Assembly (NCBI RefSeq): GCF_001563475.1 | Contig: NZ_LPUT01000023.1 | Coordinates: forward strand, 248,001 to 312,000 | Direction: 5' to 3' | DNA from: Sporosarcina sp. HYO08 | GTDB lineage: Bacteria; Bacillota; Bacilli; Bacillales_A; Planococcaceae | Length of the DNA stretch: 64,000 nucleotides | Shown here: positions 34,363-41,392 of the stretch, piece by piece | Layout of the letters: every line of letters begins with the position of its first letter | How positions within the stretch are numbered: the first letter of the stretch is position 1 | Notes under the pieces: generated by a model | Told to the model about the DNA's origin: nothing | Seen by the model: the letters and a program-made list of their open reading frames with translations, nothing else | The model's database searches: none | Program-made: the position numbers and the translations under genes

Positions 34363-34932
34363 ATGACAGAATCTAGTACAAAACTACGTATGATGATTGT
34401 ATCTGCACTATTTGCGGCCATTACTGGGGTATTGGCACAAGTGACTGTGCCCCTGCCGCTTGTTCCGATTACCGGACAAACATTAGCGATTGGCCTGGCC
34501 GCGACTATTTTGGGTGCTAGATACGGGACAGTATCGATTTTAATTTATTTAGCGCTAGGCGCAATTGGTATTCCAGTTTTCGCGCAAATGTCTGCTGGGA
34601 TCGGTATTTTAGTAGGACCTACTGGGGGCTATTTAATTGGATTTATTCCTACAGCATTTATCATCGGTTATTATTTAGAGAAAACGAGCTTTTCTATGCT
34701 TCATGCGATGATCGCAAATGTCATTGGCATGTTTGTCGCATTGATATTTGGAACGGTTTGGTTAAAGATCGTAGCGGATTTATCTTGGACGGCTGCGTTC
34801 GCTGGTGGATTTTTGCCATTCATTATCGGTGGCTTTATTAAAGCATACTTGGCAGCGTGGGCGGGTATTGCTGTTCGAAATCGCTTGAAATCGACAAGCC
34901 TTTTAACAACTCGGGAAGCAGAAGCAAAATAA
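34363..34932 (+). CDS. bioY: biotin transporter substrate-binding component BioY
   Basis: This 189-residue S-component of an ECF-type biotin importer has six hydrophobic segments. Family motifs include VPLPLVPITGQTLAIGLAAT, YLALGAIGIPVFA and GPTGGYLIGFIPTAFIIG. It binds biotin in the membrane and works with a shared energising module, which is not in this window. Two BirA operators around its promoter mean it is repressed when biotin is plentiful. Monocistronic, with its own terminator. Confidence 0.95.
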   Translation: MTESSTKLRMMIVSALFAAITGVLAQVTVPLPLVPITGQTLAIGLAATILGARYGTVSILIYLALGAIGIPVFAQMSAGIGILVGPTGGYLIGFIPTAFIIGYYLEKTSFSMLHAMIANVIGMFVALIFGTVWLKIVADLSWTAAFAGGFLPFIIGGFIKAYLAAWAGIAVRNRLKSTSLLTTREAEAK

Positions 34933-34946
34933 TATTTTTATGTCAT

Positions 34947-34987
34947 GCCATGTGCCGAATGATTGCATTCAGCTACATGGCTTTTTT
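34947..34987 (+). terminator. bioY terminator
   Basis: The outer arms are GCCATGT/ACATGGC and the inner arms GAAT.G/C.ATTC. The stem is followed by six T. Confidence 0.85.
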
Positions 34988-35082
34988 ATAATGGGGTTTT
35001 ATAACTGAAACTAAACTGATCCTTTGAACGTCTACTAAATAGTCTTTTCATACAAGAGGTCTATTTAACTGGAGGAATACTT

Positions 35083-36018
35083 GTGAAACGTTCAGAAATA
35101 AAACAGATGAAAAAACGAAAAAAATGGCCATGGATTGTTCTTTTACTAGTCTTTGTTAGTTTTGGAGCCTATGCGCTAAGTTTTTATACGGAATTGTCTT
35201 CCACCTTAAAAAATATGCACAGTCCAATTGACCGTGAAGAATCAGACAAGCGAGCCAATGAGATCGAACTCGAAAACCAGCATCCCTTTTCAGTACTTGT
35301 ATTAGGGGTTGATGAACGAGAAGGCGACAAAGGACGATCGGATACGATGATTGTCTTAACCGTTAATCCGAAGTTAAAATCTACAAAAATGGTCAGCATT
35401 CCACGGGATACGTATACTGAAATCGTCGGTTACGGCAAAAAAGATAAACTGAACCACGCCTTTGCATTTGGCGGGATTGAAATGTCTTTAGCATCGGTTG
35501 AAAATTTATTGGACATGCCCATTGATTATGTGGCAGAAATTAATATGGAAGGATTTCAAGATATCGTAGATGCAGTTGGCGGGATTAAAGTGGAAAATGC
35601 TTTTGATTTCACCCAAGATTCTATTCATTTCCCGGCTGGCACTATAACGTTAAATGGGAAAGAAGCATTGTCTTACATTCGCATGCGAAAAGGAGATCCA
35701 AACGGAGATTTTGGTCGCCAAGAACGGCAAAAGCAGGTTATTCAAGGCGTCTTGCATAAAGGTGCATCATTTAATAATTTATTGAAGTATCGCGGTATTT
35801 TTAATGCACTCGGAGACAATGTAAAAACAAATATGACGTTCGATGAAATGATGGAAGTTCAAAAAAGTTATCGGGCAGCTGCTGGTACAATCGACCAATT
35901 ACATTTTGAAAAAGGACACGGCCAGCGCATGAACGGTCGAATTTGGTATTACATCATGGATGAGGCAGAATTGAATCAGATGTCGGATGAGTTGAAGCAG
36001 CATTTGGAATTGAACTAA
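35083..36018 (+). CDS. LytR-CpsA-Psr (LCP) family cell-wall polymer transferase
   Basis: This 311-residue protein has a basic N-terminus, one transmembrane segment (WPWIVLLLVFVSFGAYAL, about 15-33) and an extracellular LCP domain. Signatures are VLVLGVDEREGDKGRSDTMI, VSIPRDTYTEI and YIRMRKGDPNGDFGRQERQ, with the Arg and Asp residues that bind the polyprenyl pyrophosphate. LCP enzymes attach teichoic acid or other glycopolymers to peptidoglycan. The start is GTG 35083 behind GGAGGAATACTT. It stands alone, with no teichoic acid genes nearby. Confidence 0.9.
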   Translation: MKRSEIKQMKKRKKWPWIVLLLVFVSFGAYALSFYTELSSTLKNMHSPIDREESDKRANEIELENQHPFSVLVLGVDEREGDKGRSDTMIVLTVNPKLKSTKMVSIPRDTYTEIVGYGKKDKLNHAFAFGGIEMSLASVENLLDMPIDYVAEINMEGFQDIVDAVGGIKVENAFDFTQDSIHFPAGTITLNGKEALSYIRMRKGDPNGDFGRQERQKQVIQGVLHKGASFNNLLKYRGIFNALGDNVKTNMTFDEMMEVQKSYRAAAGTIDQLHFEKGHGQRMNGRIWYYIMDEAELNQMSDELKQHLELN

Positions 36019-36080
36019 AAATTCTCTTCGACGCTGCCGATCAGACACAAATCTTTGTGATAAGACGTTTTAGCGATCAA

Positions 36081-36124
36081 AATAATCCTGTTGAAGGGGT
36101 TTTTGCCCTCAACAGGATTATTTT
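36081..36124 (+). terminator. terminator after the LCP gene
   Basis: AATAATCCTGTTGAAGGG pairs with CCCTCAACAGGATTATT and is followed by TTG. The stem is long and nearly perfect. Confidence 0.8.
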
Positions 36125-36235
36125 GCATGGCAGAAAATCGCATGCTATTTAGTGAAACCATGTGTTCGAAGATTATAAAAAATAGGCAAAGGGGCAATAC
36201 TGCGAACATCTATGTTTCGCAGGAGGAATCTGATA

Positions 36236-37903
36236 TTGAATTCAACAGCAAACACCTTATCGGTTTTTGCCTTAGGCGGCATTAATGAAATTGGAAAAAA
36301 TATGTATGTATTGCAATATGCAGATGACATCATAATCATCGACTGTGGTTCCAAATTTCCGGATGAAAGTCAATTAGGCATTGATTTAATCATCCAAGAC
36401 ATTGCCTATCTACAAGAAAATAAAGATAAAATCCGGGGTTTGGTCGTTACCCATGGACATGAAGACCATATCGGCGGGATTCCCTATCTATTGAAACAAC
36501 TAAACATCCCTATTTATGCAAGCAAATTAACGTTGGGGTTAATCAGAATTAAATTAAAAGAGCATAAACTGCTTAGGGAATCGGAACTCGTAACGGTAAA
36601 CAGCGATTCGACTCTTCACTTTGGGTCCATTACAACGACTTTTTTCAAAACAAATCATAGTATTCCCGATTGCCTCGGTATCGCTTTTGAAACGCCCGAA
36701 GGAATTGTGGTACATACGGGTGATTTTAAATTCGATTTAACACCGGTAAATGGTGAGTTACCCGATCTATATAAAATGGCTGCGCTTGGTAAAAAGGATG
36801 TTATCCTTTTATTATCAGAAAGTACGAATGCCGAACGTCCTGGTTTCTCACAATCGGAACGGATTGTCGGCGAGCATATTGAAGAGGAATTCCGCAAAGC
36901 GCATCGGAAAATTTTCATTTCAACTTTTGCGTCAAATGTAAACCGTGTGCAACAAATTATCGATGCCGCCATGAAGACCAATCGGAAAGTAGCTTTGCTT
37001 GGAAGAAGTATGGTGAATGTCGTTTCCGTAGCTGCTGACCTCGGCTATTTGACAATACCGGAAGGCATGTTAATAGAGGCCCAAGAAGTGAACCATATGG
37101 ATCCCGAAAACGTTGTCGTGTTATGTACGGGCAGTCAAGGCGAACCGATGGCAGCTTTGGCGCGGCTTGCGAGCGGCTCTTTCCGGCAAGTTTCTGTTTC
37201 ACCCGGGGATACCGTCATTTTCTCCGCAAGTCCGATTCCTGGAAATGAAAAAAGTGTTTCCCGCATCGTCGACAACTTATATCAATTAGGTGCAAATGTC
37301 ATCTATGGTTCTGGAAGTGCGTCGGGCATGCACGTTTCGGGTCATGCCTTCCAGGAAGAATTACGGTTGATGCTCGCTTTAATGAAACCTAAATATTTCG
37401 TTCCGATACACGGTGAATTGAGAATGTTGCATCACCATAAAAGGCTGGCCGAATCCGTCGGGATCCAATCAGACAATATTTTTATTATTGAGAACGGAGA
37501 TGTTGTTGATATTCTGGGCGGGGTTGCCCGCCAAACGCGGGATGTACAGTCGGGGAATATTTTTGTGGACGGATTCGGGATCGGCGAAGTCGGCAAAATT
37601 GTCATGCGTGACCGCAAGTTACTTTCCGAAGAAGGAATGCTTGTTGTCATCGTAACACTCGGAAAAAACCGAACACTTATTTCAGGTCCTGATACTTTTT
37701 CACGTGGGTTCGTATTTGACCCCGAGTCGAAAGATCTACTTAACGAAGTCAATGAAATGGTTACAAAAACGATCGAAGAATGGAAACAATCGACAGCCAA
37801 CCAACGAAACTTAAAACGAAAAATCAAAAACACCGTCGAACAATTATTATACGTCAGAACCAAAAGAAGACCGATGATCCTACCATTCATTATCGAAATA
37901 TAA
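36236..37903 (+). CDS. ribonuclease J (RNase J1-like)
   Basis: This 555-residue protein, the usual RNase J length, combines endonuclease and 5'-3' exonuclease activity in RNA decay and maturation. The metallo-beta-lactamase motif is intact (VVTHGHEDHIGGIPYLL), unlike RNase J2; beta-CASP motifs follow (LLLSESTNAERPGFSQSE, LCTGSQGEP, HVSGHA) and the end is KRRPMILPFIIEI. The start is a TTG at 36236, nine bases after AGGAGGAAT. An upstream in-frame ATG (36212) would overlap the ribosome binding site. Whether this is the main RNase J1 or an extra paralogue needs the rest of the genome. Confidence 0.88.
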   Translation: MNSTANTLSVFALGGINEIGKNMYVLQYADDIIIIDCGSKFPDESQLGIDLIIQDIAYLQENKDKIRGLVVTHGHEDHIGGIPYLLKQLNIPIYASKLTLGLIRIKLKEHKLLRESELVTVNSDSTLHFGSITTTFFKTNHSIPDCLGIAFETPEGIVVHTGDFKFDLTPVNGELPDLYKMAALGKKDVILLLSESTNAERPGFSQSERIVGEHIEEEFRKAHRKIFISTFASNVNRVQQIIDAAMKTNRKVALLGRSMVNVVSVAADLGYLTIPEGMLIEAQEVNHMDPENVVVLCTGSQGEPMAALARLASGSFRQVSVSPGDTVIFSASPIPGNEKSVSRIVDNLYQLGANVIYGSGSASGMHVSGHAFQEELRLMLALMKPKYFVPIHGELRMLHHHKRLAESVGIQSDNIFIIENGDVVDILGGVARQTRDVQSGNIFVDGFGIGEVGKIVMRDRKLLSEEGMLVVIVTLGKNRTLISGPDTFSRGFVFDPESKDLLNEVNEMVTKTIEEWKQSTANQRNLKRKIKNTVEQLLYVRTKRRPMILPFIIEI

Positions 37904-37904
37904 T

Positions 37905-38007
37905 AAGTGCCAGGCACCCGAAAAATCACGTTAATTCAATTTAACATGATTGTTTAAACAAACGTGAATGTCGAAACTTTCACGTTTGTTTTGGTGCCTG
38001 GCACCTT
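37905..38007. repeat. 103-base palindromic repeat, copy A
   Basis: Its ends are inverted: AAGTGCCAGGCACCC at the left and GGTGCCTGGCACCTT at the right. Inside is a hairpin ACGTGAA..TTTCACGTTT. Copy B at 39566-39668 is in the same orientation and about four-fifths identical. GTGCCAGGCACC-ended elements look like REP/MITE-type dispersed repeats. The right end supplies the stop codon of the neighbouring membrane protein gene. Confidence 0.75.
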
Positions 38008-38410
38008 ATTTTGCAGCTATAGATCGATTCCACTTATACAACTTCCAAATAAGTACAAGAAAGATGAAGTAACCGACTGAAGAGTAATATGAATTCCATT
38101 GATCACCAAGAGAAAGGAACCCATACTGCACTGCCTGCTCCTCTGCATAGGGTACAAAAGCGCAAAGGGCTATTGTAAAGATGAGCCGAAGCCAACTGGC
38201 CATCTTCCCTGCTACTAAAAGATAAATGAATGTGATGGATGGAATGAGTAATAGTGTAAATGCGATATTAATCGAAAAGATTTCGGGGAAGGGCCGGATG
38301 GAAAATGTGTAAAAGTTTTTTTCAACAAACCATAATTCCACATAAGTCCCTACTAATGCAGCGAAAAGAATTGCGAAGACATACGGTTGGACTCTACGGG
38401 AAAATTGCAT
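38006..38410 (-). CDS. uncharacterised multi-pass membrane protein
   Basis: This ~134-residue protein, starting MQFSRRVQPYVFAILFAALV, has four to five hydrophobic segments, among them FSINIAFTLLLIPSITFIYL and YSSVGYFIFLVLIWKLYKW. It overlaps the end of the DUF2515 gene by 17 bases, so it is probably translationally coupled; no clear Shine-Dalgarno sequence is seen. The stop codon lies inside repeat copy A. I do not recognise a functional family. Confidence 0.65.
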   Translation of the reverse strand: MQFSRRVQPYVFAILFAALVGTYVELWFVEKNFYTFSIRPFPEIFSINIAFTLLLIPSITFIYLLVAGKMASWLRLIFTIALCAFVPYAEEQAVQYGFLSLGDQWNSYYSSVGYFIFLVLIWKLYKWNRSIAAK

Positions 38411-39551
38411 TTTTGGCAATTGCCGCAAGTTCAAGTTTTTCGAGTGTTTCACAATAGTCACCTACGATCTTTCCATTAATGGTTGCGTTTTCCCTTAGTA
38501 AATAATGAATGACATGCCAGTGCTCAAACCAATCTCCCAGCTCCGCCTCCGGATGGATGACATTTTGCCATGCATACTCGAGTTTTGGACTATAAATTCG
38601 AGGGGAGCCCTTTCTCAAGCGGCATAATTTTAGCCGCCGCGAAAACGCATGTCCCGGCAATCTTTCGTGTAAATCATTAAAGACATCCGGCCAATAATCT
38701 TTTCTTGATCCCGTATGGGGATGCGTGATCGCCCATTGATACACTTTCTCGAACAGCTCCGGATCTTGAAACAACAGTTGGTACAATTCCTTTCCAAGTT
38801 GAATCCGCTCATGCAAAAATCCGAAATGGTGCAGTGTCAATCCCCTAAGTGATGCCCTTCTTAGCTCCTCCCCCTCCTTTGCGAATGGAAATAAAATATG
38901 ATTGAATGATAAAAAATCTTGTAAAACAAACTCTACTGTCTGAAAAACTTTTTTCTTGTAGACTGGATTTTGAACGACCCGATTTTCTAAATAACTTTGT
39001 TCATTAATAATTAAAGCAATGGCAAGGATGGCAGGATCATGTTCCTTCCAAAAATAATTCCAGATCACTTCCATGAAAACCGAGACATTCAAATAAGATA
39101 AGAGATAAAACAAGTTGCGGTTTCGCATGACACTTTCTTCATACAATAAAAATTGCGGGTACGCATCTTGAAAAATGAGCCAGTTTCCCCTTTCCAAAAA
39201 CGAAAAGAAATGAGTGCGGGACGATTCGGTCATTAATCTGGCAAGAAATTCTCCGCGTAAGTCTGTCATATTCCATCCGCCATTTCTCGAAACGATATGC
39301 CCAAGAAATGCCCAGTGAATGTCCGGCCAACAATTATAAAAATCAAGATACGCTTTCGTTCTTGTTACATTATTTACATTCAACTGTTCCGTTTTCAATC
39401 GAATCGTTTGCAGCAAATGCTGTTCGTGCAGCGGCAAATTTTGTTCCTCTGGCCGATTCGTGCGGTCCATCCGTTTCAGTTCATCTCTAATTTCCAGTAA
39501 GTGATCCGGCAGCCGTAATTTTCCCCTTATTTTCTTGATGAAATTAAGCAC
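38394..39551 (-). CDS. DUF2515 protein (YppC-like)
   Basis: This ~385-residue protein matches the DUF2515 family of Bacillales (B. subtilis YppC). Typical stretches are NNVTRTKAYLDFYNCWPDIHW, MTDLRGEFLARLM and FERGNWLIFQDAYPQFLLYEES (in part). Function unknown. The start is placed at GTG 39551, behind GGCGGGGGTGCATC; the frame stays open further upstream, but that part translates repeat copy B and is not gene. It is followed by a coupled small membrane protein. Confidence 0.75.
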   Translation of the reverse strand: MLNFIKKIRGKLRLPDHLLEIRDELKRMDRTNRPEEQNLPLHEQHLLQTIRLKTEQLNVNNVTRTKAYLDFYNCWPDIHWAFLGHIVSRNGGWNMTDLRGEFLARLMTESSRTHFFSFLERGNWLIFQDAYPQFLLYEESVMRNRNLFYLLSYLNVSVFMEVIWNYFWKEHDPAILAIALIINEQSYLENRVVQNPVYKKKVFQTVEFVLQDFLSFNHILFPFAKEGEELRRASLRGLTLHHFGFLHERIQLGKELYQLLFQDPELFEKVYQWAITHPHTGSRKDYWPDVFNDLHERLPGHAFSRRLKLCRLRKGSPRIYSPKLEYAWQNVIHPEAELGDWFEHWHVIHYLLRENATINGKIVGDYCETLEKLELAAIAKNAIFP

Positions 39552-39565
39552 GATGCACCCCCGCC

Positions 39566-39668
39566 AAGTGCCAGGCACCCAAACCATCACGTTAATCCTA
39601 TTAAACATGAAAGTTTCAACAAACGTGAATGTCGAAACTTTCACGTTTGTTTGGGTGCCGTGCACCTT
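39566..39668. repeat. 103-base palindromic repeat, copy B
   Basis: This is the same element as copy A, with ends AAGTGCCAGGCACCC and GGGTGCCGTGCACCTT. The right end has drifted (GCCGTGCACC). It lies between the DUF2515 gene and the symporter gene. Together with copy A it brackets the DUF2515/membrane protein pair as direct repeats. Confidence 0.75.
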
Positions 39669-39671
39669 CTT

Positions 39672-40874
39672 CTACTTTTTCTTCTCTGTTCCCGCCACAA
39701 CTACCGCGGCGGATGCATCGCCGACGATATTGACAGTTGTACGCATCATGTCTAATACGCGATCGATTCCCGCGATGAGCGCAATGCCTTCAAGCGGCAT
39801 ATTTACTGAAGTGAGTACCATCGCTAACATAATCATGCCAGCACCCGGCACTCCCGCGGTTCCAATGCTTGCCAATATGGTGATTAAGACAACTGTAAGC
39901 AGTTGGACGAAAGTGAGTTCTAAACTGTAAAATTGCGCAATAAATATGACGGCTACTCCTTGGTAAATCGCTGTTCCATCCATATTGACAGTTGCCCCAA
40001 GCGGCAGGACGAAACTTGAAATTTTATTCGGGACGCCGAGATTTTCGTTTGTGTTTTTAATCGTTACCGGCAGCGTTCCCGCACTGCTTGCTGTACTAAA
40101 AGCAACGAGGGCGGCTGGTGAGATTCCTTTGAAAAACTTTAGCGGGCTCATTTTTCCCCATGTTTTCACGGCCATTGAATAAACGATTACTGCATGAAGA
40201 ATACAGGCGATATAGACAGCTAAAATGACTTTTAAGAGCGGTAATAAAACCGATAAACCGTATTGACCGATCACCGGTGCAAGCAATCCCAGAATCCCGA
40301 TTGGTGCAACTTTCATGACAATGCCTGTAATTTTAAACATCACTTCCGCAAATCCTTCAAAAAAGCGATAGACCGGCTGCGCTTTTTCCCCTACAAATGT
40401 AATAGCCAGCCCGATGAATAAAGCGAAGAAAATGATTTGCAAAATACTTCCCGCAGCCAAAGCCGCGAATGGATTTTCCGGAATGATATTCAAAATTGTC
40501 GTAATCGTACTTTGCGGTTCTTGCGCTGCCGCTTCGGGAACAGCCAACCCTTCTGTTGACATCGTAACCCCTTTACCCGGCCCGATGGAAAATGCAACAG
40601 CCAATCCGATGATAATCGCGATGGCTGTCGTCCCCAAATAATAGACAACTGTTTTGATGCCCATCCGACCCAATTGCTTCGGATCTGAAGTTCCCGCGAC
40701 CCCGACAACAAGTGTGGACAAGATAAGCGGCGCAATAATAAATTTGATCAATCGTAAAAACAAATCACCAAGAGGCTTTAGAAAATTGATGGAGCTGCCA
40801 AATAGACTTCCAAGTATAATGGCCAAGACAAACGCGATAAAAATTTGCGTTACAAGATTAAACCTAATCTTCAT
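39672..40874 (-). CDS. dicarboxylate/amino acid:cation symporter (DAACS family)
   Basis: This 400-residue transporter has about eight transmembrane helices and the GltP/DctA hallmarks. These are the serine-rich AFSTASSAGTLPVTIKN (hairpin 1), VNMDGTAIYQGVAVIFIAQ (TM7) and MDRVLDMMRTTVNIVGDA-like RVLDMMRTTVNIVGDASAA (TM8) with the substrate-binding Arg, Asp and Asn. It would take up glutamate, aspartate or C4-dicarboxylates with Na+ or H+. Ribosome binding site GGGAGGGAAAAGGAC precedes ATG 40874. It is monocistronic; repeat copy B abuts its stop. Confidence 0.9.
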   Translation of the reverse strand: MKIRFNLVTQIFIAFVLAIILGSLFGSSINFLKPLGDLFLRLIKFIIAPLILSTLVVGVAGTSDPKQLGRMGIKTVVYYLGTTAIAIIIGLAVAFSIGPGKGVTMSTEGLAVPEAAAQEPQSTITTILNIIPENPFAALAAGSILQIIFFALFIGLAITFVGEKAQPVYRFFEGFAEVMFKITGIVMKVAPIGILGLLAPVIGQYGLSVLLPLLKVILAVYIACILHAVIVYSMAVKTWGKMSPLKFFKGISPAALVAFSTASSAGTLPVTIKNTNENLGVPNKISSFVLPLGATVNMDGTAIYQGVAVIFIAQFYSLELTFVQLLTVVLITILASIGTAGVPGAGMIMLAMVLTSVNMPLEGIALIAGIDRVLDMMRTTVNIVGDASAAVVVAGTEKKK

Positions 40875-40943
40875 GTCCTTTTCCCTCCCCTATTTTTCCT
40901 CCTTTTTCCCCCTACTCCATCCTATACAAATTAGGCAGTCGGC

Positions 40944-41300
40944 ATGAATGAAAATCTCTTCTATATTAATCTATTCGTCTTCGGGCAGATCAGACATGCA
41001 TTGATGCGGTCTTTTCATATAACAGGTATTTCAGATACAACATTCCTTCCCGACGTGGTACAATGCTCCTACTATAAGAGTCATAATTTCTTTCACTTTA
41101 ATGGGGATTCCATGCCTTTCAATTTCGGTGAAAAGCAGGAACAGGGCGTTTATCCGGGATTGGAAAAACCTTCCAACACCGGATTCTTTCGCCTAATTGC
41201 TTTATTCGTTGTAGATGTAAAGAGAGGCATTGTGAAATTGTATGGTGAAAACAACCTAATCAATTCCCCCTTAACTATCACTCACTACTCATTGACTTAA
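40944..41300 (+). pseudogene. possible remnant of a PAS-type N-terminus
   Basis: The 118-codon ORF has no good ribosome binding site, and most of it resembles nothing I know. Residues around 84-103 (ALFVVDVKRGIVKLYGENNL) resemble the start of the PAS protein that follows (LLFVVDLYGTIVKFRGGSPL), also at DNA level. It may be a decayed partial duplication of the downstream gene's 5' end. The rest of the 518-base gap holds only AT-rich sequence, with a TATAAT-like box near 41343. Confidence 0.25.
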
Positions 41301-41392
41301 TCTGATTCTAAAGGTCCAGACTCGTTCATTCCCAATCTATGATATAATATGCCCTAAATTAACCGATGACTTGTACAACTAAGGAGGATTCT

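Noticed and set aside
36015..36235. Short ORFs between the LCP gene and RNase J
   Set aside because: They run through the terminator and the RNase J ribosome binding site and have no signals of their own.
39552..39665. First 38 codons of the DUF2515 open frame
   Set aside because: They translate repeat copy B; GTG 39551 with GGGGGTG upstream is the better start.
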